Assembly (NCBI RefSeq): GCF_901709675.1
Contig: NC_051100.1
Location: 372,001 to 436,000 of the forward strand
DNA: 64,000 nucleotides
Direction of reading: 5' to 3'
Source: Syngnathus acus
Lineage: Eukaryota; Chordata; Actinopteri; Syngnathiformes; Syngnathidae
Of the stretch, positions 24,485 to 40,100 are shown in pieces (position 1 is the stretch's first letter; the number at the start of each line of letters is the position of its first letter). The position numbers and the translations under genes were made by a program. Under the pieces are notes generated by a model, which worked only from the letters and a program-made list of their open reading frames with translations, was not told the DNA's origin and ran no database searches.

Positions 24485-24664
24485 TTGAAGGGGAAAGCAG
24501 CAAAATCACATCGAGACAGCCAGCTCAGCTCAGCTCAGCTCAGCTCTGCTCAGCTCAGCTCTGCTCTCATCTGGCGTGTTCGCTTCAGGAGCAACGAGGG
24601 CGGGCGGGCGGGCAAGCGGGCGCGCTTATCTCTGTGTGTACGTGCGTGCGTGCCAGAAAACCAG
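24485..24664 (+). promoter_or_regulatory. Possible promoter / non-coding exon 1 of macroH2A2
   Basis: GC-rich stretch with (GGGC)n and CGTGCGTGCGTGCC, ending at ACCAG before GTAGGAA at 24664, a plausible splice donor. macroH2A2's first coding exon begins with a splice acceptor, so a 5' UTR exon is required upstream. This is the best position I can see, but nothing proves it. Confidence 0.25.
24522..24568. repeat. (CAGCT)n
   Basis: Nine pentamer units, two with CTGCT variants. Confidence 0.9.
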
Positions 24665-25462
24665 GTAGGAAACTTGGAGCGTTGCTCGACATTCACGCCT
24701 ACGTTTGGCAGGCGCTACTCTCCATGTCCGATGTGCTCGTCATGAGGATCGGAACTGTGCATGACAAAATAAGACGCGAAGGAAAAGGAAGGGCCTTACT
24801 CAAGTCAAGGAAAACCTATCCAAATAACAGTAGCGAGTTGTGCGGCGTCATTTGACAACCAAATGGTTCATTTCATTGCATGTGTCTCTCGGGTACTGCA
24901 CTGCACTAGGTTTCGGATTCCGTGTTTATACCGCGACTAAGTGACACTAATGTGCAATGGCAGCGTCTGCGCAGCTACGTTGTTGACTTGTGCTTGCTAA
25001 GGGCTCCCCCCTGCCCGTCCGTCCGTCCATCCGTCCGTCTTTTGCATTGGCTGCGTGAAGTGTGCCTGTATCGCTCCGCTCCGCTCCACTCCACTCCACA
25101 TGCGTGACTCAATGGCGTCCACATGCGTCGCAATGTTCCCAAATGTTGCAATAAGCTTTCATCATTTAACAACGTCATCAAATGCTTCCCAGAAATACAT
25201 TGGCTCCGATTCTGACATATACGCAAGCAAAGTATTGGGCCACCTGGCAGTGGCAAGCATCAAAAAGGTTGCACATTTCTTACTTGCTGTGTGCAAAGGG
25301 ATACGCTAGCTAGCCAGCCAGGTCCAAATGCAGTATGGCGTTGATAGGATCCAAAAGCTCACATGTTCTAAACACCTACCTCTCTGATGCCAAGTATTTC
25401 AGCCCAGGCAGGCAATTCACAAAGTCGACATCCTTACCTGTGTCTCTTAGCGCATTTGGAGG

Positions 25463-27882
<2,420 letters not shown>

Positions 27883-27993
27883 GAGGACTCGTGAGGATTT
27901 TTCTCGCTGGCTGCTGCCAATGAAAAGTCAATCCTTGTTTTATCTTTCTTTGCATCCTTTCCCTACCTTAAGTTCATCATTCAAATGTAAATA

Positions 27994-28200
27994 CAGTGCC
28001 TTGCCAAAGTATTCGGCCCCCTTGAACCTTTCGCCACATTTCAGGCTTCAAACATAAAGATATGAAATTGGAATTTTTTGTCAAGAATCAACAACAAGTG
28101 GGACACAATCGTGAAGTGGAACAAAATTTATTGGATCATTTCAACTTTTTTAACAAATAAAAAACTGAAAAGTGGGGCGTGCAATATTATTCGGCCCCTT
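27994..28200. repeat. 5' terminal inverted repeat of the Tc1-like element
   Basis: Imperfect reverse complement of 29,373-29,588, including an internal block with AATAAA at 28,156-28,161 in the plus sense. Small indels account for the length difference. Confidence 0.9.
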
Positions 28201-28376
28201 TACTTTCAGTGCAGCAAACTCACTCCAGAAGTTCAGGGAGGATCTTTGAATGATCCGATGTTGTCCTAAATGACTGATGATGATAAATAGAATGCCCCTG
28301 TGTGGAATCAAGTCTCCGTATAAATGCACCTGCTCTTTGATAGGCTCAGGGTTCTGTTTAAAGCGCAGAGAGAACC

Positions 28377-29369
28377 ATGAAGACAAAGGAACGCACCAGG
28401 CAGGTCCGAGATACCGTTGGGGAGAAGTTTAAAGCCGGATTTGGATACAAAAAGATTTCCCAAGCTTTAAACATCTCAAGGAGCACTGTGCAAGCAATTA
28501 TATTGAAATGGAAGGAGTATCAGACCACTGCAAATCTACCAAGACCCGGCCGTCCGAAGACTGATCAGAGATGCAGCCAAGAGGCCCATGATCACTCTGG
28601 ATGAACTGCAGATAACTACAGCTGAGGTGGGAGAGTCTGTCCATAGGACAACAATCAGTCGTGCACTGCACAAATCTGGCCTTTATGGAAGAGTGGCAAG
28701 AAGAAAGCCATTTCTCAACGATATCCATAAAAAGTCTCGTTTAAAGTTTGCCACAAGCCACCTGGGGGAGACACCAAACATGAGGAAGAAGGTGCTCTGG
28801 TCAGATGAAACCAAAATGGAACTTTTTGGCCACAATGCAAAACGATATGTTTGGCGTAAAAGCAACACAGCTCATCACCCTGAACACACCATCCCCACTG
28901 TCAAACATGGTGGTGGCAGCATCATGGTTTGGGCCTGCTTTTCTTCAGCAGGGACAGGGAAGATGGCTAAAATTGATGGGAAGATGGATGGAGCCAAATA
29001 CAGGACCATTCTGGAAGAAAAGCTGTTGGAGTCTGCAAAAGACCTGAGACTGGACGGAGATTTATCTTCCAACAGGACAATGATCCAAAACATAAAGCCA
29101 AATCGACAATGGAATGGTTCACAAATAGACGTATCCAGGTGTTAGAATGGCCAAGTCAAAGTCCAGACCTGAATCCAATGGAGAATCTGTGGAAAGAGCT
29201 GAAGACTGCTGTTCACAAACGCTCTCCATCCAACCTCACTGAGCTCCAGCTGTTTTGCAAGGAAGAATGGGCAAGAATTCCAGTCTCTCCATGTGCAAAA
29301 CTGATAGGGACATACCCCAAGCGACTTGCAGCTGTAATTGCAGCAAAAGGTGGCGCTACAAAGTATTAG
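28377..29369 (+). pseudogene. Tc1-like transposase, broken by two frameshifts
   Basis: Reads from MKTKERTRQVRDTV through a helix-turn-helix (ISQALNISRSTVQAI) and GRPK, then the frame breaks near 28,560 by a small out-of-frame deletion. Frame two (to about 29,050) holds WSDETK with the first catalytic Asp. A one-base loss near 29,053 shifts into the third frame, which holds QQDND and NPMENLW with the second Asp and the Glu, and ends ...GGATKY. All DDE residues are recognisable, but no single open frame joins them, so the copy cannot make active transposase. Confidence 0.93.
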
Positions 29370-29372
29370 CGC

Positions 29373-29588
29373 AAGGGGGCCGAATAATATTGCACGCCCC
29401 ACTTTTCAGTTTTTTATTTGTTAAAAAAGTTGAAATGATCCAATAAATTCCGTTCCACTTCACGATTGTGTCCCACTTGTTGTTGATTCTTGACAAAAAA
29501 TTCAACTTTGATATCTTTACGTTTGAAGCCTGAAATGTCGCGAAATGTTGAAAGGTTCAAGGGGGCCGAATACTTTCGCAAGGCACTG
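29373..29588. repeat. 3' terminal inverted repeat of the Tc1-like element
   Basis: Reverse-complement partner of 27,994-28,200. It starts with GGGGGCCGAATAATATT just after the transposase stop and ends GCAAGGCACTG at the TA duplication. Confidence 0.9.
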
Positions 29589-29996
29589 TATCCATCCAAG
29601 TAGAGAGAGGAAAAGGGGATCCAATCTATTCAACGCTACCTTTTCCACACAGGGCCAGGGAACTGTCAATATTTGGTTTGCCTTTGGTCCATAAAATCAC
29701 CATTTGCACTGCATTTGTTTGATGATCGTAAAAAAGGGGAATTTGAAAAAAGTAACAATTTGAGAGAGAAGAGGCTGCTTTATTTTATTTCTTTTTTTTT
29801 TAGCAGGAGTGGCTCGGAGTGAAATTGAAAAGGAAAGCTGTATGTTGCTGTCCCTTAGACATTTGAAGTCCCTAATTTTGCCATTAGGTTGCTGTGTCAC
29901 AGGTGTTTTTACATTCCATGTACAACTCGAAGTTATTTCTTGGCTTCGGTCGTTTCTGATACCGGGAAAACAAATGTGGTTCTCATTTTGCTTTGA

Positions 29997-30002
29997 AATA
30001 AA
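29997..30002 (+). promoter_or_regulatory. Candidate macroH2A2 polyadenylation signal
   Basis: AATAAA in GAAATAAAATG, followed by a T/G-rich stretch. No AATAAA lies between the macroH2A2 stop (27,882) and the Tc1 insertion, so this is the first host signal in the plus sense. The alternative is the signal inside the transposon's inverted repeat at 28,156. Confidence 0.4.
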
Positions 30003-30208
30003 ATGTTTGACATCATTTGCTTCTGGGTGAGCATTTCACATCTGAAACCAAGGCTGGATTGCAACAAGCTCTGCTTCATTTATACGACTCTTAAACCAAG
30101 GTGAATCCTGTTGCACCCCAACTGTGATTGAGAATTCATTTGCTTTCATGGTTGTTATGATAATAATGGCTGCATCTTTTAGGTGACGTTTCTCCAAACC
30201 TCTTTCAT

Positions 30209-30214
30209 TTTATT
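30209..30214 (-). promoter_or_regulatory. Candidate GBF1 polyadenylation signal
   Basis: TTTATT on the plus strand (AATAAA on minus), the first such hexamer downstream of the GBF1 stop codon. It would give a 3' UTR of about 1.75 kb ending near 30,190. Confidence 0.4.
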
Positions 30215-30540
30215 CCTTTCTTGCAATTCGACAATGACCACATCGAAGAAACATATTCGGACTTTTCACCTTCCTCTTACCTTATAAAAGAAAACATTAC
30301 GTTATTGCAAACGTACGACCCGAGTTCTTTCCCCTCTATAAAGCCAACACAAGTCACGAGGAAATTCAGTCGAGGAGGCTTGTGGGAGAAGATGACCAAC
30401 GACAACAACTTATTTACATGAGCTTTACTACATAAGTACATCACCTTTCATTGATATAGTATGTACAAATTCAATTCATTTGATTCCTCTTTAAGCAAAA
30501 CATCAGCTCCAGATCCACAAGAAAATAAACATACAACGTT

Positions 30541-30563
30541 TATAAAAAAAAAAAAAAAAAAAA
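30541..30563. repeat. Poly(A)
   Basis: About 22 consecutive A after CGTTTAT. Confidence 0.85.
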
Positions 30564-31960
30564 ATCTCTTAAGCTGTTGGTGGCAGGAGACTCATTTTCC
30601 TGCTTGGTCTGGGTGGTGTGATTTTTGTTTCCAAGTCAATAAATAACATAAAAGATCGCAAAGAGAACCTCTGGGTGCCCTGCCCTGCCCTGCCCTGCCC
30701 TGCCCTGACTTGGTGACATCACTGGGATTCAAGTAGTACTGTTTAGAGTCAGAATGATGCAAAAACAGAAGCAAGACATTCTCTTTTCAAATCCAGTAAA
30801 TGTCACGTATGCATTGCTCAGCAAGTCGGAAAGTATAGGTATATCAATTCAAGTTGAAAGGGAAATAATATTATCATGAACTGACAGAATTTCTGGAAGC
30901 AAGCTAGTCAATGAAAATGGCCAAGCACGATGTGATCTTTCCTCAGGATTCAGTTGAAGTCATTTTTGAAATCTAAAAAAAATCATTCAGATACATTGTT
31001 GTCATTATGAACTTTTGCAGGCCTCGTGATTTTAGACTGTGCTACATTGTCCAAAGTTATACAAAGCACAACAAAATAACAATATTGCACTCCGCAGAAT
31101 TCATCTCCACATTGGAATGTTGATCCTCTGAAGGACTGCACATGCACGCAAGCACACAAAGCCTTCATGAGGTGCTTTCAAATCGTTTTTTGGGGTCTGG
31201 GCAGGCAAGGGAAGGACGCATTGACCGGCCTCTTAGCCTCTCTCAATAGACAAATCCTTAACTTGAGCTTGCCAAGGAGTTCAACCCACTTGACATGCAG
31301 GATGGAAAATACAACTTGACTCTGCCTGCAATCTCAACATTTACAGACGCCAAAGAGGCATGAGCAAAGCTCACAACTTTTGGGAGGTTGAAATGTGGGC
31401 CACATGTTGGAAAGCACACTCGGAGCAAGGTGACAAACTACAGAAGGCTAAAGTTGCTAGGCACCAGCATACGCAAGCGCACCGTCACTTCTTGGAATTA
31501 TTACAGGAGTGTCCAACAGAAGAGATGGACCCCACAAAATAGACAGAAATATATGTAGACATGTTTTTTAATGACGCAAGTGGCACAAAAGATAGATGAA
31601 TGGAATGCCCCCTCACACACACACACACACACACACAGCCTTTTGTGTGAATGTAAATTTCCTTAAACTGTTGTGGAGTGTCCAAACGCTACTAAAGCAC
31701 TAAAGCGCTGGCTGTCGGAAAACAAACAATGGCTTTAGAGTATAATCTGGAACATGAAGAGCAACTCATACCACCAACATTCCCAGAGTAGCAAATGTAG
31801 CTACTAAAAGGGAAATGTGATGAGCTTGTGGTTCTCAGGTCTACATTTGGAGTCAAAAGAAAGCCGAATCTGCCAGAATCACCATGATAGGTCGCAGTAG
31901 TAGTAGCAGAGCCAAAAGTGTGGGATCTGACTTGCGGAGGAGGGAGGTCCCACAGAGCTC

Positions 31961-33111
31961 CTACTGAACCTCGTGAGATGTGCTTCCCGCCGGCCCCAGT
32001 GGTACCGGGGACGTGGCCTCAATGAGGGCGGGGTTGAGGATGATTGGTAGCGACATGGGCGGGACTCCCACCTGCAGCGGGGAAGCCAGCGGTTGGATGA
32101 TGAGTGGGGACTGCTTCAAGGCTGCACACACTTGACCATGAGGGGGTTGCGCCGCTGCCACCGGCATCGAGGGCAACGTTGGGGAAGATGATCGCTCTGC
32201 TCCTGAAAGACCCAATTTCATTTCAATGTCAACAGTACGGATCAAATCTGAGCCAGGTCTCTTTTCTGAAATCGCTCAATACGTGAAGGAGAGGTGTCAT
32301 TTGAAGACGCTTTGCTTTCTTTAAGAGAAGCTGCGCTGTCATTATTCCCGTGCGGAATCATTTGCATGCGGTACCGTTGGAATTGGCCACTTGGGTCTCT
32401 TGGGGTGATGCTGGCCGGCTGGGAGTTGGGGATTCTGCAGGCACAGGGACAGGGGAGGGCGGTTGTTGGAGTGCAGGGACCCCAGAGCCCTGCGGTGAGG
32501 GAGGCCGGCAGGATGAGGACGGTGGCTGCACCTCAGACGGAGCTTCTGAAGGACCGAAAGATACAACATCACCAATCAATATCAAGTCACTCCAATGAAC
32601 ATGCAAAAGGTTTCATCGTTGAAAAGTCAGTATTGATGGAGCTATACGTAGTCCGGAGAAGAAACCACAAATGTAAGAGGGACATGATGACCTGGCCTGG
32701 CATTGGCAGATGAGATCATTTGCCAGTTCACACTTGTGGCTCTTATGCTTCGCTTACAATGTGCCATTTTGCAGGTGAGGAAGTGAGAAAAGAAAAAAGA
32801 AAAAACGGTCTTTTTTTGTTTATTTTTAGCATGCAGTCCCAAAAGTCAAAAAGACTGGCTTTTGGTGGTTTTGCAATACATCTTGCTATCGTATCATCGA
32901 AATCGATTCTAATTGATCACTTGAAATCAGTACCTGGTAAAACAGTCTGTTTAAAGAGCTCCTCTCTCAGGTGAGGGAGGAAACAGTCGATTCGTTCCCA
33001 CGTTATTTCCCACAAATCCGAATATCTCGTCTTGGAATCTGGGCTGCGGAAGATTTCTGCCGTGTCCATCACCAACAGCATGTTCTTCAGAGATTCTGGG
33101 ATAGCCTCCAA
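31961..33111 (-). CDS. gbf1: GBF1 exons 37-39: C-terminal region and stop
   Basis: Exons 33111-32934, 32545-32375, 32202-31961. Ordered part: [21 protein letters not shown] and [21 protein letters not shown] proline/serine-rich tail follows, with the conserved [20 protein letters not shown] and [17 protein letters not shown] near the end, as in human GBF1. Confidence 0.93.
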
Positions 33112-34162
33112 CTGGACACGGCAACACAGAGGTACGTACATGCACACACTCCTAAGGTCTCAAATGACTTTTGTTCTCACCAATAAGTCACTGGATCCTG
33201 CATGCATGTACTTGTCCATGAAATCCAGAATGGTAAGCCACAGGGCAGCAAAGGTCGGCAGGGACAACAACGGGAGGAGGTGCTGCAGAAAAACCTGCGG
33301 ACGTGACGCAGACGAAAGTAAAGAAAGTTTGCCCACAGCACGAGCCTAAAAGTCAAGGATGAGGATCTTTTATCAAGAGGAACTGCCTGCCACAGGCACC
33401 TGAGAGCCTGATGCCCGCGGGCCCCTACACCTTTACAATTGGCCATAGATAGCGCAAGCTCATCAGCTGCCTTCAATATACGTACAAGCAGTTACTGAAA
33501 TTCCAATGCCAATCCAAATACGTCATCCACAGTGCGCCAACCTTTGATAGGATAGTGCAGGCTCTCATCCTGGTCTCCTCCATTCCACCGACATCGGCCG
33601 GGCTGATGTTGTTAAGCTGCTTGGTTAGTAATGGAAATAGCACCTGCGAGGAGATCATTGGCTTGGCTTAATATACGGACGGACGGACGCCTTCTTCATA
33701 GTCTGGAGTTGATGAAGGTTCACCTTATTGAAGCAGGACTCCCACTCCGTGGCATCGAGCGTCTGCAGATCGTGTACCAGCAAAGCCCTCTGGAGGTAGT
33801 TGAGGGCCTGCATGCGCACTTGACGTCTGGCATCGCAGCACAGCCAAGCAATGCCTTAAGCAAGAGAGAATGAGCACAAAATGTGTCAAACAAGTTGAAA
33901 GGCTTTGATTGCAGATTAAACCAGGGGTGTTTTCATCATTCAAACAGTACACTTGAATCGTTGTATGCGTTCAAATGGACTCTTTTAATACGCTGCTGCT
34001 GCTGCTGCTGCTGCTTGTGTAGCTCGAGTGCGTTATTCAAATGAAGAAACGTGTGGCAAAATGAATGGGGAAAATTACAATTCAAATAAAATGCTTCATT
34101 AAAATGTCGACAGTGTGCATTCCTTTCTGTGTTGTGTGCAAAGAAACGACAGTTTGGGAGGA

Positions 34163-34197
<35 letters not shown>

Positions 34198-37100
34198 TCG
34201 ACTACGATTGCAAGTACGTGTACATGCCAAGAGGATGCAAACCTTGCAGCAGTGGGCACCAGCAGCTGGTCCACAGTGTCTGGGAGTCAGCTTCAATCTT
34301 CTTACCAGCAGCCTCCAGATTGCACTGTTCTTCTGCCCAAGAGCTGTAGATGCTGGCAGCCCGAGTGTGCAACGTGTGCATTAAATCTAAAAGCTGAGCG
34401 ACATCAGAACCACATGACACAATCATAAATGGGCATGCTTTTCAGCAATCTTTCTGTAAGAATCCAACATAAACATCCATCCATCATGCCATCGCAAACT
34501 CCTGGAGGCCATTGTGTTTGGTCAAAGCGATAATCAATGACATTGGACGGAATGAAAAAGAAGGCTCCGGTACTTACATCCCGACTAACCTGTAATGACA
34601 GCGTATGGTAACCTGCCGGGACACCCTCGTCCTCCTCCTCCTCATCGCTATGGCAACGCGACGGACGATGGCCGGAAGCCCGGCTCGCGCCTCCTCGTCT
34701 TGTGCCGCCGCCGCCGCTCTCTTTCTCCTTTGCGCCGCCGGCCTTCTTCCTCAAACGAGACTTGGCAGAATCATATCTATGACTCTTCTTCTTGTCGTGG
34801 TTGCGGTAACCTGAGGATGGGGAGAGAGAGAGAGAGAGGCAGGCGCAACCTCTAACTTTTGCTTATTGAGGAACTGCAATGATTGATTTGGCGGAAACTG
34901 GGCCTGAGCTCAACTTGGCTTGAGAGTTAACTAATGACTCAATACGGGCGGGAAGGTCGTCATTTGTTACATAGGACAGGGACAGAGAGGTTCAATGAAG
35001 TCAACATGGTGCATTGTCACATGTGGGCATGTATCCCTGTGTCAGTGCTTTGTCATTTGTACCATTGCAGGGGCGTTGAAAAATAGCACCGACGCACTTT
35101 CTGCCAATGCGAACCACTAACCTCCGTTGAGACTCGCCTCCACGAAGACCCGGATGGCTCGAACGCACAGCTCAAAGTTGTCCGGTGTGACGTGGGCGGC
35201 GTCACGGACAATGAATGACAGCGTTTCCACACACTTGATGAGAGACTTGGTGTCGTGCTGGCCGAGGTCCTGACCCAGTGTCAGACTGTACTGGTTCACC
35301 AAGGGGTGATTGAGTTGCGCTTTGGAGCCGACTGCCGCCGGGCTCTTATTGCTTTCTAAATCCTCCTTTCCCACCTAAAAACAAAAGTTGCGGCTTGGAA
35401 AAACAATGTCAAAGCATCGGCTCATGCAAAGTGCTACGCGGCGTGGGTTACTGACCACCAGCCATCCACCGCTCGCGACGTCCACGTCTGTTGCCGAGCG
35501 AGGGATTCGGGCCTTGCTGTGTTGTTCCGTGTAGACCTCCGAGTCAGATGTGTAGCCACGATCTAGAGTCACTTCGCTCGGATGCGGGGACGGCAACTCG
35601 CTATCTGACTGAGCACCTGGGCGGGCACGCACGGACGGACGGACGGCGATTGAATGCAAAAGACCAATACAAGCGCTCGGGCGTTGCATTTTTTTCCTAC
35701 ATGCTGGATCTGATACACAACTTATCCGTTGAAAATGTACTGAATCCAAATGGTGTGTGCCCTAACATCTATAGGCCGAGAAATAGCTCACCTGTTTCAA
35801 TGTCCGTGCTGGCAGAGGTAGTAAACCGAAAAGAGGCCGGAGGTTTGACTCCAGCACCGATGCATTCGAGCAACGAGAAGAGCGTGTACCAATGCTCGGT
35901 ACTGTGGATGTTGGCCGCATTCGTCTTGAGCAGCTCGTGAAGGCCATAAGCCACCTCTCGGCTTACCCGGGACAAAACGTGCGCTTTCATCATAAGCAGA
36001 AGACGCAGGGAAAGCAGCACCTACGTGTGGCATTTCAAGAAAAGGGGCAATGAAGAAGAACAGAGAAGCGCCTCGATGCCGCAATGAAACGAGTACATGC
36101 AGATGGGTCATCGACACATTTCCACGGCCTATGTTCCACCGAAACGCCTCCATCGTAAAGTCTATTCGCGAGGTCAAATTTCACATTCAGGGCTGGTGGA
36201 GTTTTCGTCAAACAGTTGACCAGTTCACTCAAGTCAAATGGATGGATTGATTGATTGATGGATTCATTCATTTATGTAGCCCTTCAAAGTGTAACAATTG
36301 CGATGAGCTAGTTGGGAACTCAATTCAAAGGATGCATCTTTTGTCAGACAGCCACTAAAAAACGATGACGGCCGTACCTGAGAGCTAATATCTTCACGTC
36401 GTAGCAAGCGGATGGCAAGTCGAAGCAGGCCTACGACAGCCCTCTCGACCAAGAAGCAGCTCTCGTTAGCGTGGACGCACAGGTGACACAGGTGCTCGCG
36501 CACTGTCTGCCACACATACGACACACGGTCTCTAAAAGAAGAGGAGAACTATTTGGAAAAACACCTTCATCTTCCACCACTCCATTGCGTTCCCACTCCT
36601 ACCGATTTTCCATGACAATACGCAGTAACATCTCTAAGCAGAAGGCGGCGTCCTCTTCGTCGTAGGTCTCTTCATCGGGGGTGACCGATATCAACGCCTG
36701 GAGAGGATCATTTAGTTATTCTTTCGTTTGAAATCAAATAGCGTAAACAAATTGACTTTTTTTTTAGCAACAGCAACAACAACAACAAAAACAACGACTC
36801 GACAGTAGCAGGATATATCAAAAAATATATATATAATAACAACAACAACAACAATTACCTTCATTAATTCCTGTAAAGACTCCAGCTGGAGAAACTTGCT
36901 CTCTGTGATCATTTTCTCGGGGTCACATTGCTGAAGATAAAGACAAAAATGTCATTACACAGCGGACCCTTGTGTAACTGCGCTTGGGCATCATAATTGC
37001 CTTGATGCAAAGGATAGCGGCCTGTTTGGCTTCTTGATTTTCCATCGATGGCCCTCGAAGTCCAGACTGCTCAGCACCGCTCAGTGTCAGCCAGTTGACA

Positions 37101-40100
37101 AAACTCAGCACTGCTGACTCCCCACTGAAATGAGAAATGCTTATTTCTTTCATCGCTTGAAAAGCTGATATTGAAAACATTTGGGAGGGATGGGGGAATT
37201 ATTTATTCATTATTATTGTTAGATTATTCACAGTACCGAACGACGCACATACCGAATAGAAGGAGTTTCCTCTCGTTGAAGAGAAATCGTTCCGTTTGGT
37301 TCGAGAAAATCCTCCACCTGATTGGAAAAAAACAACAAGGCCAAAACAATACGGACAGACTGCCAGTAGGTGGGAGCAGAAACCTCCAAATCAAACGGGA
37401 GAAAAGTGTAGCTCTGCAGCAACTCAAAGAATGAAGTCACCAAAAAGAAAAGAAATAATGATCCAATAAATAAGCTACAAATCGAAGTGACGGCCGGAGG
37501 TCCCAATACCAAATGAAAAGGCACGATCGAAACTGACCTCAACCATGGCTTTGGGCAGGAGCTCGGCCCTGAACAGCTGCAGCATGGAGTCCATGATGTT
37601 CTTCCAACCCTCTCTCAAGATGTTGCCATGCTGATGGGCCAGATCAAACACCGTCTTGGCGGCTGTTTGCGCCTTTGGGTTGCTCCCAAATACAGTCGGG
37701 AGATTTTCCACCGACTACAAAGGAGAACAAAGAGTCAGATCGATACCAATGCCAATGCCAACGTTCCATCATCTGTCAATGCAGTCCGTATCCTGTTGCA
37801 AACACAGAACTTGTTTCGTTTAAAACGGACCTCCATATATTTTCTCTCTTATCTTCAGACCTTGAATTGGTTTCACATGATATCAATCCTGCGGTGACAC
37901 AGCCTTTGCGAAATGACATCAAAGAAAACATTTCCGTGTCTTTTGCCAATGAATAACAACGCGGTGGTGACAAGTGCACTTTTCCCACCTCACTGCTCAG
38001 AGTAGTAAACTTGCACAGCGAGATGATCAAATTGTCAAAAACATTGTTGAATCCATAGTGAGCAGCAATCTTGGCACATTTCCTGCAAACGCACACACAC
38101 ACACACACACACGCATGTTCAAAAGCTGAGCATCTTCTGATTCAAGCCAACTGTCAAGACGATACCTAAAGCCGGTAATGGCCTTTTGGATGATGTTGTC
38201 ATCCAGACTCTTGTCAAAGACGTAGGAGAGCGCTGCGATAGTAGGGCCCCAGGTCATGGTGAACAAGTCGTGGTCGTAGCTGCCGGGCGGCAGGTGAAGA
38301 AAGATCCCCTCTGGTGTCGCGCCGCGGTGAAGCAGCACACTCCACACGTAGTTCTCCTTCACTAAACCCATCTGCTCGTCTGGCATCACAATCTCGTCAT
38401 TCCTGCAAAAGGAACATACATTGGTGCTCTGGGCTCCTATTGGAGGAAAGACACTACTCCAGTGTGTACTCCAGCTTACTTAATGGCATTGTAGATATCC
38501 TCTAGCATGTCCTGATTAAAATCGGTGTTCCCATTAACTCCCTTCAGATTCTTCTTGAATTGCTGTTGAAAACGAAAACAGCCGTTGAATTGCAGCTCGT
38601 CTCGTGCCTTGATTTCAAGTGAGCATACAGTGAACAATTAAAAGGCTTGCTTGCTCGCTTGCGGGTGACTGACTCATGACGTGTGTCACTTAATATGGTT
38701 AAGTCTCCAAAACAGGGATTAGGGCAAAGATCCTCCAGTAAATAAACACCAGGGCTGAGTGATAAGTGACGGACGGACGGACGGACGGCCTCAAGTCGCA
38801 GGTCGGTAGGCTTTGCTAAATGTTGACGGCGTCAGTTCATATTCAAAGGCTCTGATGCTCGGCATGGTTTTCTCACGTCAAAAAGAAGCACGGTGCCAAC
38901 ACGGACTACTACTACACATTGCAACCTGCTGCGTTGCGTCACTCAAGTGTTTGGCGCCACTTTTATTGGGTCTATCGAAATGATTGTTTTGGAGCCAGAG
39001 CCAACTGCTCAAATGCCTTTTTCCCTCCCTAACCTACAAATGCCCTCTTGGAAATGTGATATCGGAAGCCTCATTCCACATTCAAAGCACATGGAAAAAA
39101 GGGGGCAGGGTGAAAATAAAAACTCGCGATTTGAATGAAGACGTGTGGCCCAACCATCCATTGGCAAAGACCCCAGAGCCTGTTTAGTCTTGGGAATCTG
39201 CCACCACGGAACATACGTAGGTAGCAGAGACAACAGACGAAGCGAGCGAGCGAGCGAGCGAGCGAGCGCCTCCCCCCACCGACCGACCCTTACTCGGTCG
39301 ACCGTTTGGCACCAACGAGTCGGCCTCTCAGACAGACCACCGCTGCTCGCAGCTGTCGAGCGAGGGCTTTCCGAGTCGCCCGGCTCAAACGGCGCAAATG
39401 CTAAAACCCCCGGGGGAACCAACGTGGCACCAGCGAGAGAGACACTGGCAACAATCGATCAGCTTTTGCTTCATTCGTACGGAATGTGCACATTTGATGT
39501 CGAGCTGATTTCATCTCCACTCAGGTTTTGTTGACAAATATTGACATTTTGTGAAAAGTTGGGCAGAAGAAAAAGAATAAATGAGCAATCACCAACCTCG
39601 ACAGTCATGGGGATATTCTGTTTTCGGACATTGTGATTATGCTGGTCAGTGTTCAACATGATCACAGCGTAGGCCAAGGCGAATCCTGCATCGTTGGTCA
39701 GGAAGGGAGAGCCGTTTACTTTCTGCAAAAAGGAGTAAAGGGATCACGGCACGCTTAGAAGCCAAATTACATGCAACCTTTGGAAGCCAGAGAGTGGAGA
39801 AGCCGGCCGGCCAGCCGGCCGGCCGGTCACGCTGAGTCCTAATAACTCATTGACGCTTTTAAGATGGCTATTTTGGTGTTCGAGCCAATAGAAGGTCACG
39901 ACTAGGAATAGTTTCCAGGTCACATGCTTTCTCTCGCTATTACGGGAAGACAAATGTTGTCGCCGTCGAGTAGGTCTTTCTCGTGCCTTTGACCCCCGCT
40001 GCTGTCATCCGACAACAAGAATATGCTCGTCTGACACTTGTTGACTTTGTTGTCACCGTACGCATCATCAGTTGAACAAACGGGACGGGACGCCCTTGTT

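Larger units (their letters stand above)
27994..29588 (+). mobile_element. Tc1-like DNA transposon, near full length
   Basis: About 1.6 kb, bounded by TA dinucleotides at 27992-27993 and 29589-29590 (the usual Tc1/mariner target duplication). The termini are CAGTGCCTTGC and its mirror GCAAGGCACTG. Each end carries a long terminal inverted repeat of about 205-215 bp (27,994-28,200 and 29,373-29,588), only slightly diverged, so the insertion is fairly recent. The internal transposase is frameshifted. The element begins 111 bp after the macroH2A2 stop codon, in the same orientation. Confidence 0.93.
29591..31960. other. Tail-to-tail 3' regions of macroH2A2 and GBF1
   Basis: No coding sequence. 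Opposed AATAAA signals at 29,997 (+) and 30,209 (-). Contains a poly(A) run at 30,541, (CCCTG)n at 30,678 and (CA)n at 31,612, the last three within the probable GBF1 3' UTR. Confidence 0.6.

Noticed and set aside
28377-29369. Functional transposase gene
   Set aside because: Two frame breaks separate the DNA-binding part and the catalytic residues.
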